A DNA stretch of 64,000 bases, from assembly GCF_006517275.1 (NCBI RefSeq), contig NZ_CP041191.1:1855001-1919000 (forward strand). Direction: 5' to 3'. The DNA is from Labrenzia sp. PHM005. Its GTDB lineage: Bacteria; Pseudomonadota; Alphaproteobacteria; Rhizobiales; Stappiaceae. The number at the start of each line of letters is the position of its first letter. Position 1 is the first letter of the stretch. The notes beneath the pieces are model-generated. The model had not been told where the DNA came from. It searched no databases and worked only from the letters and a program-made list of their open reading frames with translations. This document shows positions 52,246 through 61,239 of this stretch, one piece after another. A program made the position numbers and the translations under genes.

Positions 52246-53667
52246 ATGCGTCCGGGTTTTATCCGTGCATCCTTTCACGTTTTATCAATGCTGGAAGCGC
52301 CGTTGATTAGCTGTCTAAATAAAAATCGGATGTGGCATGGGTTTCTAGTTGCCGGGGCGGTGGTTTTCAGTGGCCAATCGCAACTGGCGGCAGCCGCCGA
52401 TTTTCAAACCCTGAAAGGCCATGGCGGACCGGTGATGGATATATCGGTTGCCAAGGAAAATGGCCTTGTTGCGACTGCAAGCTTCGATAACTCTGTCGGT
52501 GTCTGGTCCGGCCGCATGCCTCAGTGGCTGGAAGGCCATGAGGCGGCCGTCAAGGCGGTGACCTTTGTTGATGAGGAACGCCTTGTCTCGGCTGGCGACG
52601 ACAACGATCTGATCCTCTGGGATCTGAAAGCCGGATCTCAAACCAAGCTCGAAGGTCATACAGCAAAAGTCGTTGGGATCGCTGTTTCGCCGGACAAAAA
52701 ACTTATCGCCAGTGCCAGTTGGGATTCGCGTATTGGCCTTTGGCCGGTTGCGGGCGGTGAGCCTCAATTCCTCAACGGTCATTCGTCGGGCGTGAATGCG
52801 GTCGCATTTTCCCGAGATGGGCGCTCGCTTTATTCGGGGTCGGTTGATGGCTCCGTCATCCTTTGGGACTTGGATAGAAGAGCCGAAAAACGCGTAATCG
52901 ACCGCAATGGGTTTGGCATCAATGTGCTGGCCCTCGGCGGTGGGGACCAAGGACCCGCGAGCTGGCTTGCTTACGGCTCTCAAGACGGTGTCACCCGGAT
53001 GATCGACTTGAACACCGGTGAGCGCCTGAACGAGTTTTCCTTGGACCGGCGGCCGATCCTCGGGCTGACGGTCAGTCCGGATGGTAGGCGGCTCGCGACA
53101 GGGGACGGGCAGGGGTATATCACCGTTTTTGATACAAAATCCTGGCGGATCGAAACCGACTTCCGGGCCGCACTTAAAGGACCGATTTGGGCCCTGGCTT
53201 TTTCCCAGGACGGCAGAATTCTTCATGCTGGCGGCATCGAAAACATCGTCTATTCGTGGCCTGTCGCAGACCTTGCCAGTTTTGATCCAATGGCTACCGA
53301 GACACCGCTTTTCCTCCGCAAGCCAGAGGAAATGAGCAACGGCGAACGGCAATTTGCCCGCAAGTGTTCGATCTGTCACTCGCTCACGGATGACGGCATT
53401 CGCAAGGCCGGTCCTACGCTCCATAAGGTCTTTGGCCGGAAAGCCGGCACCCTGCCTGGATACAGTTATTCGGAAACGCTTCTAACGTCTGATATCATCT
53501 GGTCGGACGAAACCATCGATCAGTTGTTTTTAGATGGACCCGATCACTATATTCCGGGTTCCAAGATGCCGATGCAGAGGATTGTCTTGCCGGAAGACCG
53601 CAAGGACCTCGTGGAATATTTGAAAACGGCAACGGTCTCTGACCAGGCCGGGGAAGGACACCAATGA
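52246..53667 (+). CDS. WD40 repeat - cytochrome c fusion protein
   Basis: Up to 473 residues. A signal peptide (GFLVAGAVVFSGQSQLAAAA) is followed by a seven-bladed WD40-type propeller (about residues 55-370, with repeated LxGHxxxV...xSxxWDxxxxLW units). A class I cytochrome c follows (residues 378-473), with heme motif CSICH and Met ligand in PGSKMPMQ. It is immediately downstream of the cytochrome b subunit and is probably a periplasmic acceptor or docking partner for the formate dehydrogenase. Start uncertain: ATG 52246, 52288 and 52330 all lack a clear ribosome binding site. The stop overlaps the next small gene by four bases. Confidence 0.82.
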   Translation: MRPGFIRASFHVLSMLEAPLISCLNKNRMWHGFLVAGAVVFSGQSQLAAAADFQTLKGHGGPVMDISVAKENGLVATASFDNSVGVWSGRMPQWLEGHEAAVKAVTFVDEERLVSAGDDNDLILWDLKAGSQTKLEGHTAKVVGIAVSPDKKLIASASWDSRIGLWPVAGGEPQFLNGHSSGVNAVAFSRDGRSLYSGSVDGSVILWDLDRRAEKRVIDRNGFGINVLALGGGDQGPASWLAYGSQDGVTRMIDLNTGERLNEFSLDRRPILGLTVSPDGRRLATGDGQGYITVFDTKSWRIETDFRAALKGPIWALAFSQDGRILHAGGIENIVYSWPVADLASFDPMATETPLFLRKPEEMSNGERQFARKCSICHSLTDDGIRKAGPTLHKVFGRKAGTLPGYSYSETLLTSDIIWSDETIDQLFLDGPDHYIPGSKMPMQRIVLPEDRKDLVEYLKTATVSDQAGEGHQ

Positions 53668-53792
53668 AAGCCATGCTGACCGCCTTTGCGGCCATCGTTG
53701 TGATTGCGATTGGCGCCAATCAAGTTCTGGACCGGGCCGGCTTTTCCAGTGCCGATCAGACAACCGGCAATGCTGTTCGACTCGGGAATTAG
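53664..53792 (+). CDS. 42-residue small membrane protein
   Basis: Tiny gene whose ATG overlaps the stop of the WD40-cytochrome gene (ATGA). The product starts MKAMLTAFAAIVVIAIGANQ, one hydrophobic helix, and ends with a polar tail FSSADQTTGNAVRLGN. It is probably a single-span inner membrane or anchored periplasmic peptide. GGGAAGGACACC lies upstream as ribosome binding site. The position at the end of the formate dehydrogenase operon suggests a small accessory subunit. Function is unknown. Confidence 0.65.
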   Translation: MKAMLTAFAAIVVIAIGANQVLDRAGFSSADQTTGNAVRLGN

Positions 53793-53849
53793 GTCCGCTG
53801 CTTGTTGAAATCACAAGCGGTAGCGCACCTTTGACCAGTGCCAGTGTGC

Positions 53850-54896
53850 CTACTTTTGCCGGCTTGAGATAAGGGCCTGGAAATCCGGGTCGTTTTGAAG
53901 GGGTTGAAGCGCCCAGAAATTCTCTAGCCAGGCCGTTTGCCCCTGCCAATCGCTTTCAAGCAAAAAGCGGATGTTGTCGAGTGCCCGTTGGTTGTCACCT
54001 GCCATGACGCTTGCTCCCGCGGCGGGGAAACGGCACCAATTGATATCGGCGCTTGCCTGTTCAAAGTGAGTGGCGAGTTCTGCGCAGTATGCAGAATCCA
54101 GATCACCGATGTTTTCCGCGGGCAACCTGCAGCTATAAGCGGTGTAGCGATCCAGTTCGGTAAGGCCGATTGACTTGGCGGTTGCAATCGACCCTTTGTT
54201 GGACGCATGCGTATGCCATTCAATATCGGCAATTCCACGCTGAAGACAGGCATGAATCGTTGCGGATGCGGCAGCCTGGGCAAGTCCTAGCCGCCTATAT
54301 TTTGAGGATGTTCGAACGCCAATTTCGCACCGTGATCCACACACGCTGTCTGTCAGGCAATGGCTGACGATTTGTTTGTTGTGGAGCGCGCAAACGCCGA
54401 CCGCATTCTCAAAAAACGCATCTGGTGAACGCCATTCCTCGACCGCGCGTCGGAATAGGTCCAAGTTGCCAGGATTCCGGTCAAACAAGTTTCTGTCTAC
54501 CGGTACAAATTCAAATCCAGCAGGCGATTGGATAAGCACAGGCTGCGGAATGCCAGATGCAAAACCGAAACGGAGCCGTGGGTGGGGCAACGAGAATTTG
54601 TTGCTCCAGACCTGATCAAGAAGCGGACACCAATTGTCTTCACAATAAAGGTAGGCCCAGTCTGGAATGATTGCCCTGATCTTTTCCAAACTGTGCTCGG
54701 CAGGCTTCGGTTCACCTGCAAGAAAAAACATATCGCCGATAACAACAATCGCCACTTCCGGATTGGTGCGGTGGTCGACCCAAATGTCTCCCTGAATGGT
54801 TCCGTTTAGAACGGAAAGAATAGCAACGTGTGTGCTGGCGAGATCAGCCAGTGTGGTTTGAGCCGCCGAAACGGCGGGTTTTTCGAGCTTGAACAT
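53850..54896 (-). CDS. GNAT-type acetyltransferase
   Basis: 348-residue protein whose central part matches the GNAT_acetyltran (PF12746-like) type. Family features near residues 175-225 are HCLTDSVCGSRCEIGVRTSSKYRRLGLA, the R-x-x-G-L-A acetyl-CoA loop, and QRGIADIEWHTHASNKGSIATAKSIGL. The first 120 residues are probably the family's N-terminal domain. It is unusually Cys- and Trp-rich. It is a monocistronic leftward unit inserted between the formate dehydrogenase operon and the tungstate transporter, so it need not be related to either. Substrate is unknown. ATG 54896 lacks a strong ribosome binding site. Confidence 0.72.
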   Translation of the reverse strand: MFKLEKPAVSAAQTTLADLASTHVAILSVLNGTIQGDIWVDHRTNPEVAIVVIGDMFFLAGEPKPAEHSLEKIRAIIPDWAYLYCEDNWCPLLDQVWSNKFSLPHPRLRFGFASGIPQPVLIQSPAGFEFVPVDRNLFDRNPGNLDLFRRAVEEWRSPDAFFENAVGVCALHNKQIVSHCLTDSVCGSRCEIGVRTSSKYRRLGLAQAAASATIHACLQRGIADIEWHTHASNKGSIATAKSIGLTELDRYTAYSCRLPAENIGDLDSAYCAELATHFEQASADINWCRFPAAGASVMAGDNQRALDNIRFLLESDWQGQTAWLENFWALQPLQNDPDFQALISSRQK

Positions 54897-55134
54897 GGGT
54901 GTGCGATCCTATGGCTGCAACGCATTGAAGCTGCGCAATAGGTTAAGAGAACTGGAACAATGTCAGAGATGTTCCGATGACGTCCGGTATGTGCTAGCCG
55001 GCATCCAGCGTGGTGGTATCTATCATCTTGGCACCTCGCTTTTTCTGTTCAATTCATCGCACGAGGAGTTTAGGCGCTATGGTTGGTTCTAACAAGGGTT
55101 TTGGTTTGTTGGTGTATCAGCATGTGGTGAGGAA

Positions 55135-55971
55135 CTAGCTGGATCCCTTGTTCGCATTTGCAAAAAATAGCTGCTGGCCATCAATCTTATACGTGGATAT
55201 GGCGGTTTGGCCCTCTTTCGACAGAAGCCAGGCGATAAACCGTTGTCCCATGGCGGCCTTGATATGCGGATGGGCTTCCGGGTTCACCAGGATCACGCCA
55301 TACTGGTTGAACATCTTCGGATCTCCCTCAACAGCGATTTCATGCGTGCCTTTGTTGCCGAAAGCGATCCAAGTGGCCCGGTCAGTCAGAACATAAGCGC
55401 CCATGCCGGTGCCCGTATTGAGCGTTGCGCCCATTCCGGACCCGGTTTCCCGATACCAGCTGCCCGATGCCTGTGCGGGGTCGATCCCGGCAGCCGTCCA
55501 GAGCCGGAGTTCTGCCTTGTGCGTGCCGCTGTCATCGCCGCGCGAGGCGAAGGTTGCTTTGGCTTCTGCAATTTTTGTGAGGGCGGCAGAAACATCGGTT
55601 AAACCGGAAATACCGGCTGGGTCGCTGGCAGGGCCGACAATCACGAAGTCGTTGTACATGACATCGGCGCGGGACACGCCGTAACCGTCGGCAACAAACT
55701 TCTCTTCAGACGGTTTGGAATGCACAAAGAGGACATCGCCGTCTCCATTTGCGGCGTTTTTGATCGCCTGTCCGGTGCCGACCGCAACCACACGCACTTC
55801 GATCCCCGATTTTGCGGTGAACTTTGGCAAGAGGTCGTCAAAGAGGCCGGAGTTCTGTGTGGAGGTCGTTGACTGAACAATAATGAACTTGTCTTCAGCT
55901 GCTGCTGATTGAACAAAACCGACCGCGGCAGTAGCGGCGAGAACAAGTTTAAGAAACAATCGTTTGGACAT
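55135..55971 (-). CDS. tupA: Tungstate-binding periplasmic protein
   Basis: 278-residue binding protein of the TupA family. The signal peptide (FLKLVLAATAAVGFVQSAAA) is followed by IIVQSTTSTQNSGLFDDLLP. TTST-x2-SGL is the anion-binding motif of TupA, distinct from ModA. Later motifs such as DVLFVHSK and SRGDDSGTHKAEL also fit. ATG 55971 is preferred over the frame start 21 bases earlier. It is the last gene of tupBCA. Tungstate specificity is inferred from the family; molybdate is the alternative. Confidence 0.92.
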   Translation of the reverse strand: MSKRLFLKLVLAATAAVGFVQSAAAEDKFIIVQSTTSTQNSGLFDDLLPKFTAKSGIEVRVVAVGTGQAIKNAANGDGDVLFVHSKPSEEKFVADGYGVSRADVMYNDFVIVGPASDPAGISGLTDVSAALTKIAEAKATFASRGDDSGTHKAELRLWTAAGIDPAQASGSWYRETGSGMGATLNTGTGMGAYVLTDRATWIAFGNKGTHEIAVEGDPKMFNQYGVILVNPEAHPHIKAAMGQRFIAWLLSKEGQTAISTYKIDGQQLFFANANKGSS

Positions 55972-56010
55972 GAAGTAGATCCTGAAAATCAAAAAGGGTG
56001 GAGCGGTGTT

Positions 56011-56790
56011 TCATTGAGAGGTGTAGAGGCGTCCATCGCGCCACGCGCGTGCGGGCTCACTTTTGGGGATCGTCAACACGCGGCCCGCAGTTCCGGTTTC
56101 TGCAACCCGGCCATCTTGCAAGAAGACGACGTCCTGCCCCAATCGGCTGGCCTGACCGGCATCATGGGTGACAAGAACGATGGTGATACCCTTGGCGTTT
56201 GCGTCGAGAATCAATTGTTCGATGGCAGCCGTCGAAGCTGGGTCGAGGCTCGCGGTGGGTTCGTCCAGAAACAACAAATCTGGCTCGCAGGCGAGGGCAC
56301 GGACGGTGGCAAGGCGTTGCTGTTCCCCTCCGGACAGCACTCGTGCCGGGCGGTGTGCTAAATGCGCGAGCCCTGCCGCGTTCAACGCCTGATGGATCAG
56401 GCCTTCACATTTAGGCCTTTTGTGACCCCGCACCCGCAGAGCGAATTTCAGATTGGCTGCCGCTGATCGGCGTAGGAGGACCGGCCGCTGAAAGACCATC
56501 GCTTGAGCTTGCCGGGCCATTTTGTCGAGCTTGCGGTCCTGCCAAAAAATTTGCCCGTGAGTCGGTATGATCAAGCCGTGTAGCAAGCGCAGAAGCAGGC
56601 TCTTTCCGGCGCCGTTTGGCCCCATGATGACGGTCCGGGATCCGCGCCGGATCTGAAGGTCGATGTTGGAAAGAAGCTGATGACCGGACGTTTCAAACCC
56701 AAGACCACGCGTTTCCAGGAGGATTTCGCGAGTGTCTGGAACCGGACTTGCAGACGGGGCCGATTGAGTGTCGAGGGTCATGTTACGCAT
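56011..56790 (-). CDS. tupC: Tungstate ABC transporter ATPase
   Basis: 259-residue ATPase. Walker A is GPNGAGKSLL near residue 58, the signature is LSGGEQQRLATVRALA near 155, Walker B is LLFLDEPTASLDPAS and the switch His is in VTHDAG. The first 25 residues are a poorly ordered extension. ATG 56790 overlaps the permease gene by eight bases, which argues for this start and translational coupling. It powers the TupAB importer. Confidence 0.92.
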   Translation of the reverse strand: MRNMTLDTQSAPSASPVPDTREILLETRGLGFETSGHQLLSNIDLQIRRGSRTVIMGPNGAGKSLLLRLLHGLIIPTHGQIFWQDRKLDKMARQAQAMVFQRPVLLRRSAAANLKFALRVRGHKRPKCEGLIHQALNAAGLAHLAHRPARVLSGGEQQRLATVRALACEPDLLFLDEPTASLDPASTAAIEQLILDANAKGITIVLVTHDAGQASRLGQDVVFLQDGRVAETGTAGRVLTIPKSEPARAWRDGRLYTSQ

Positions 56791-57490
56791 AAGCAGCCCT
56801 CACAGCTGAGGCCCGAAGGGTCATGACAAGCGCATTGACAGTAAACGCGATTGTTAAAAGCACCACGCCAAGTGCCAGAGCTAGCTCCAAATTGCCCTTA
56901 GAGGTTTCAAGCGCAATGGTCGTGGTCATCACCCGGGTGACGTGATTGATGTTGCCTCCGACAATGATAACGGCACCAACTTCCGCAACAGCCCGGCCAA
57001 AACCTGCCAGCGCGACAGTCAACAAGCTATAGCGTGCGTCCCATAAAAGAGCCGTCACCCGGTCGAACGGTCCAACACCCATCGACGCAAACTGCTCCGA
57101 GTACTCCAAATTGAGGTCTTCAACGACTTGCCGGGTCAGCGCTGCAACAATCGGTGTCACCAGAACCGTTTGAGCGATGATCATCGCGGTCGGTGTGTAG
57201 AGCAGGCGCAATGGGCCAAGCGGGCCGGAAGCTGACAGCATCAGATAGACGAGCAGGCCGACAACAACAGGCGGCAATCCCATCAAGGCATTGAGAATAA
57301 TGGTTAAAAGTGTCCGGCCGGGAAACCGGAACGCGCCTGCCAATGCCCCTAGAGGGAACCCAATCAGGCAGGAAACCACGACGGCCGTCAGGGTGACCCG
57401 CATGGACAGGCCAATGATTTCGATCAGGTCTGGATTAAACGCGAATACCAAGCCAAAGGCTCCAGCCAACACGCTCCAGAAGCTGTCCAT
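56783..57490 (-). CDS. tupB: Tungstate ABC transporter permease
   Basis: 235-residue membrane protein of the TupB type, with about five hydrophobic helices (VTLTAVVVSCLIGFPLGALAG, IILNALMGLPPVVVGLLVYLML, IIAQTVLVTPIVAAL and others). The EAA-like loop GFGRAVAEVGAVIIVGGNINH near residue 165 docks the ATPase. The frame is open 57 bases further, but ATG 57490 follows GGGAGGA and begins MDSFWSVL. It is the first gene of the leftward tup operon. Confidence 0.9.
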   Translation of the reverse strand: MDSFWSVLAGAFGLVFAFNPDLIEIIGLSMRVTLTAVVVSCLIGFPLGALAGAFRFPGRTLLTIILNALMGLPPVVVGLLVYLMLSASGPLGPLRLLYTPTAMIIAQTVLVTPIVAALTRQVVEDLNLEYSEQFASMGVGPFDRVTALLWDARYSLLTVALAGFGRAVAEVGAVIIVGGNINHVTRVMTTTIALETSKGNLELALALGVVLLTIAFTVNALVMTLRASAVRAAYA

Positions 57491-57560
57491 TTCCGCTATT
57501 TCCTCCCGATTTTCGGAGAAAATAACACAAAATGCATAAAACTGCACACTGTCCTTTCGT

Positions 57561-57590
57561 CCAGATGTTTGTCATTTGCGACATGGCCGA
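57561..57590. promoter_or_regulatory. Small inverted repeat upstream of tupB
   Basis: TGTC-ATTTGC-GACA (57570-57583) lies about 80 bases before the tupB start in the divergent-free gap. It could be an operator for a tungstate or molybdate regulator but does not match a ModE box. The call is weak. Confidence 0.2.
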
Positions 57591-57620
57591 GGACGCTGGA
57601 CTGTGATTGTTGGGCATGAA

Positions 57621-57653
57621 ACAAAAAAGCCTTGCTTCGGGCGGAGCAAGGCT
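57621..57653 (-). terminator. Rho-independent terminator of the tct operon
   Basis: On the minus strand the perfect stem AGCCTTGCT/AGCAAGGCT (57645-57653 with 57628-57636) has an eight-base loop and is followed by TTTTTTGT. It ends the leftward operon whose last gene is the citryl-CoA-lyase-like gene. Confidence 0.85.
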
Positions 57654-57708
57654 AACAGAAGGCGGCCTGGCACCGGATGGAACGCTCAGGCAATTTGTGG
57701 GCGGGCTC

Positions 57709-58503
57709 TTAGTCCTTGGAGGTTGAGCCTTCGTCGTATGTCCAACGGTATTCTGGTGGTGTTGGTCCTTTGTTGCGGCCGCCCTGTTCGGTTTGTTCCC
57801 AAGCATGTGCCAGAATGCCGACAGACCGGGAGAGGCCGAAGAACCCTCTTGCCAGCGGAGCAGGGCAGCCCAGCTCGGCATAGATGACGGCTGTTGCGCC
57901 ATCAATGTTCATTGGAACTGGTTTGCTGCGCTCTTCTGCGAGCTTGTTTTCGATGGCACGGCCGATTGCAGCGTAGTTCCCTGAAACTTCGCCAGCAGCT
58001 GCTGCCTCCTCAACAAGGGCCAGCAATCGTGGCGCTCTCGGGTCCACGGGCTTGTGAAATCGGTGGCCGAAACCTGGAATGAACCGCCCGTGCTCTGCGC
58101 GCCAGGTATTCAGCGTTTCTTCAAGTGAATGCAGACCGGTTTCTTCAATTCTACGGTAGAGCTCGACCGCCTGCTCGCCTGCGCCGCCATGGACATTCCC
58201 CAGCATGTTCAGCCCAGTTGCCATGGCCGATTGCAGTCCGATCCCACAAGTGGCTGCCATGCGCGCGGCCGCAATAGATGGCGCTTGCGGTCCGTGGTCG
58301 ACGGCCGCAACAAGGGCGGCTTCGAATAAGTGCGCCCGGTGACTGGAAATCTCCTTACCTGTGACCATCAACCAGATCATTTGGGCAAAGCCAGTGTTGC
58401 CGATCAGGTCTTCGACGGGACGACCACGCAAGGCAATCCGGCCTGGCTCCATATCGATGATGGATGTTCGCCACCAATCTGAAACGTCATTTCGATCGCT
58501 CAC
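57709..58503 (-). CDS. Citrate synthase-fold protein, citryl-CoA lyase-like
   Basis: 264-residue short member of the citrate synthase superfamily, the size of free-standing citryl-CoA lyase rather than the about 430 of citrate synthase. The three catalytic residues are kept: His105 (NVHGGAG), His147 (FGHRFHKPVDPR) and Asp201 (NIDGATAVI). Citryl-CoA lyase splits citryl-CoA to acetyl-CoA and oxaloacetate. GTG at 58503 overlaps the CoA-transferase stop (GTGA). With a CoA-transferase and a tricarboxylate transporter in the operon it probably cleaves an imported tricarboxylate CoA ester. Methylcitrate or citramalate variants are possible. Confidence 0.8.
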   Translation of the reverse strand: MSDRNDVSDWWRTSIIDMEPGRIALRGRPVEDLIGNTGFAQMIWLMVTGKEISSHRAHLFEAALVAAVDHGPQAPSIAAARMAATCGIGLQSAMATGLNMLGNVHGGAGEQAVELYRRIEETGLHSLEETLNTWRAEHGRFIPGFGHRFHKPVDPRAPRLLALVEEAAAAGEVSGNYAAIGRAIENKLAEERSKPVPMNIDGATAVIYAELGCPAPLARGFFGLSRSVGILAHAWEQTEQGGRNKGPTPPEYRWTYDEGSTSKD

Positions 58504-59693
58504 ACCACACCCTCCTTGCGCAACTTCCTGATTTCTTCAGACGGCAAACCCAATTCGCCGAGGATTTCCTCAGTATGTGCGCCAAGCTCTGGTGGCGGGG
58601 TCGGGACGGAGGGGCGTTTGCCATCCATCATGGCGCCAATACGAACCAGGTCGATCGGCCGTCCGATCCCGGGTGGTTCTTCAAAGTGGCCAAGAAAGTC
58701 ACGATCTGTGATTTGTGGGTGGGAGAGGACCTCAGGCACGGTCAGAACGGCTCCTGCGGGCACGCCCAACCTGTTGAGCTCTTTGGCCCAGGTCCGGGCC
58801 GGGCGCGTTGTCAGCACTGTTTCTAGCTCTGCTTTCAGGCGCAGCCTGCTGTGTTTGCGGTCTTCGCGTGTGGCAAATTCCGGGTTGCCGATCAGATCTT
58901 CCCTGCCGAGGTGTCTGGCCAGGATCTCCCACTGCTCGTCCTTGTTCGCAGCAATGTTGATCAGGCCGTCTGCACACTGGAACGCGCCGGATGGAGCAGA
59001 CGTTGGATTTTCATTGCCGTTGGGTGTCGGGGCGACACCGCCGATCAAATGGTTGGAAACCACCCAGCCCATGGTGGCAAGCACCGATTCCAGCATGGAG
59101 ACATCAATAAACGTGCCGCGGTTTTCGGCATTCAAGGCAGACGCAATCGCCATGGCCGCGGTCAGTCCGCCCACTGTGTCGGCCAGCGGATAACCGACCC
59201 GTAACGGGGCACTCTCAGCATCACCGGTGATCGACATGACCCCAGACGCGCCCTGAACAATCTGGTCATAAGCCGGGCGGTGTGCCCAGGGACCATCCTG
59301 CCCAAAGCCGGAAATCGCGCAATAGATGAGGTGCGGTGCATCTTTTTGCAGTGTTTCATAACCGACACCGAGCCGGTCCATGACCCCTGGCCGGAAGTTT
59401 TCGACCAGGACATCTGCTTGAGCGACAAGCCGTTTGAGCAAGTCTTTGCCGCGTGGATCTTTTAAATTCAGCGTCAGAGATTTCTTGCCGGCATTTTGCG
59501 CCAGAAAACTGATGCCCATGCCTTTGGCAGAGAGGTCGGGATCCGCGCCAAGATTGCGGGCGAGATCTCCCCGCCCGACTGTCTCGATCTTGATCACTTC
59601 CGCGCCCAGATGTGCCAGTTGGTGGCAGGCAAAGGGTCCAGCAAGCACATTGGTTAAGTCAAGTACCTGGATCCCTTCAAGCGGTTTGGTCAT
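58500..59693 (-). CDS. Family III CoA-transferase (CaiB/BaiF)
   Basis: 397-residue CoA-transferase of the formyl-CoA transferase class. Features are LDLTNVLAGPFACHQLAHLGAEVIKIE at the start, NLKDPRGKDLLKRLVAQADVLVENFRPG near residue 76, a likely catalytic Asp172 (PLADTVGG) and FIDVSMLESVLA near 195. It moves CoA from a donor such as succinyl-CoA to a carboxylate, here probably the one imported by TctABC. ATG 59693 follows GGAAGG. It is 27 bases after tctA and overlaps the lyase gene. Confidence 0.9.
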   Translation of the reverse strand: MTKPLEGIQVLDLTNVLAGPFACHQLAHLGAEVIKIETVGRGDLARNLGADPDLSAKGMGISFLAQNAGKKSLTLNLKDPRGKDLLKRLVAQADVLVENFRPGVMDRLGVGYETLQKDAPHLIYCAISGFGQDGPWAHRPAYDQIVQGASGVMSITGDAESAPLRVGYPLADTVGGLTAAMAIASALNAENRGTFIDVSMLESVLATMGWVVSNHLIGGVAPTPNGNENPTSAPSGAFQCADGLINIAANKDEQWEILARHLGREDLIGNPEFATREDRKHSRLRLKAELETVLTTRPARTWAKELNRLGVPAGAVLTVPEVLSHPQITDRDFLGHFEEPPGIGRPIDLVRIGAMMDGKRPSVPTPPPELGAHTEEILGELGLPSEEIRKLRKEGVV

Positions 59694-59720
59694 CTCCGAC
59701 CTTCCGTTGCGCTGCTCATC

Positions 59721-61238
59721 TCAATCACCGTCAGCAACGCCTTCCGCCCGGGCACGGGCCCTGCGGGCGCGGTAACTCGGCAGGATCACGAGGATTGCCG
59801 CCAGAACCAGAAGTCCTAGTGTCATCGGCCGTTCCAAAATGAATCCAATGCCATCATAGAGCTGCATGGACCTGGAAAAATTGTCTTCCAGCATGGAGCC
59901 GAGGATGAAGCCGATCAGAAGCGGTGCCAGTGGGTAATCCGCAAAGCGCAGCACTGTCGCGCAGATGCCGAAGCCAACCAGGATCAGGAGTTCGGTCGCG
60001 TTGTTCTGACCGATGTAGGCGCCCATCAAAGTGAAGAACAAAATGAAGGGGATCAGGAAGTTCCGCGGAACTGCCAGAACCTTGGCGATGTACGGAATCA
60101 GCGGCAGATTGAGGATCAGGAGGATCACATTGCCGAGATACATGGAAATGATGACCGCCCAGAAGATTTCCGGCTGATCGACCATCAGGCGCGGACCTGG
60201 AGAGACGTTCAGGGCAATCAGAGCACCGAGCAGGATTGCGGTGGTGCCGGACCCGGGAATACCAAGCGTTAGCAGCGGCACGAAGGAGCCTGTGCAAGCG
60301 GCGTTGTTGGCGCTTTCCGGGGCTGCCAGACCTTTAACCGAGCCCTTGCCGAATTGATCCTGTTCTTCCTTGGGAGCGATGTTGCGCTCTACGGCGTAGC
60401 CGAGGAAGGATGCAATGGTTGCCCCTGCGCCCGGCAAAACCCCGATCAGGAAGCCTTGGATTGATTGGCGGCCGATGACCGGTGTGATCGCCTTGGCTTC
60501 CTCCTTGGTAATACGCAAATCCTTGATCTCACCATCGCCGCCATCTGTCTTAGACCGGCTCGGATCAAGAACGAGGTAGAGGGCTTCGGGCAAGGCAAAC
60601 ATGGCCATTGCAAGTGTGATAAAACCGAAACCTGATTGCAGATCCATCATCCCCATGGTGAAGCGCGGCATGTTGAACAAAGCGCCTTCACCGACGGTTG
60701 CCATGATGAGGCCGAGAATGGTCATCAAGAGAGCTTTGATTACCTGGCCGGTTCCAGCAAAAGCGGCAATGGCGGAAAGACCAACAACCATCAGCGCGAA
60801 ATACTCAGCTGAATGAAATAGCAGGGCGACGGTTGCCAGAGCAGGCGCAAAGATCATCAAGAGGATGGCACCAATGGTGCCACCGGAGAAGGATGAAATT
60901 GCAGCTACGGTCAGAGCCTTGCCGGCTTTGCCTTGGCGCGCGAGCGGATAACCGTCAAAACTGGTTGCAACGGTTGAGGCAACGCCTGGTGCGTTGATCA
61001 GAATTGAAGACGTTGAACCGCCGAAGATCGCACCGTAATAAACGCCGGCGAGCAGAATGAGGGCGGCAGATGGGTCGCCGATGGAAATCGCGACCGGGAT
61101 CATGATCGCGATGATCGACATCGGCCCAAGCCCAGGCAGCATTCCTATGAAGGTGCCGATCAGACACCCGCCGACAACCATCAGCAAGTTGGTGACGGAA
61201 AAGGCCGTGCTCAGCCCGATAAAGATTCCTTCGAGCAT
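59721..61238 (-). CDS. tctA: Tripartite tricarboxylate transporter large subunit
   Basis: 505-residue membrane protein of the TctA family with about 12 hydrophobic helices. The signature GTFIGMLPGLGPMSIIAIMIPVA lies near residue 29. Further family motifs are GFLIGVLPGAGATIASFLGYAVER near 262 and PLLTLGIPGSGTTAILLGALIAL near 320. It is the transport channel of the three-part citrate/tricarboxylate importer. The preceding tctB ends one base upstream of its start, so they are co-translated. Confidence 0.93.
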   Translation of the reverse strand: MLEGIFIGLSTAFSVTNLLMVVGGCLIGTFIGMLPGLGPMSIIAIMIPVAISIGDPSAALILLAGVYYGAIFGGSTSSILINAPGVASTVATSFDGYPLARQGKAGKALTVAAISSFSGGTIGAILLMIFAPALATVALLFHSAEYFALMVVGLSAIAAFAGTGQVIKALLMTILGLIMATVGEGALFNMPRFTMGMMDLQSGFGFITLAMAMFALPEALYLVLDPSRSKTDGGDGEIKDLRITKEEAKAITPVIGRQSIQGFLIGVLPGAGATIASFLGYAVERNIAPKEEQDQFGKGSVKGLAAPESANNAACTGSFVPLLTLGIPGSGTTAILLGALIALNVSPGPRLMVDQPEIFWAVIISMYLGNVILLILNLPLIPYIAKVLAVPRNFLIPFILFFTLMGAYIGQNNATELLILVGFGICATVLRFADYPLAPLLIGFILGSMLEDNFSRSMQLYDGIGFILERPMTLGLLVLAAILVILPSYRARRARARAEGVADGD

Positions 61239-61239
61239 G

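Noticed and set aside
54889-55092. 67-codon plus-strand frame between the GNAT gene and tupA
   Set aside because: It overlaps the GNAT start region, has no recognisable domain and no good start signal; probably intergenic.
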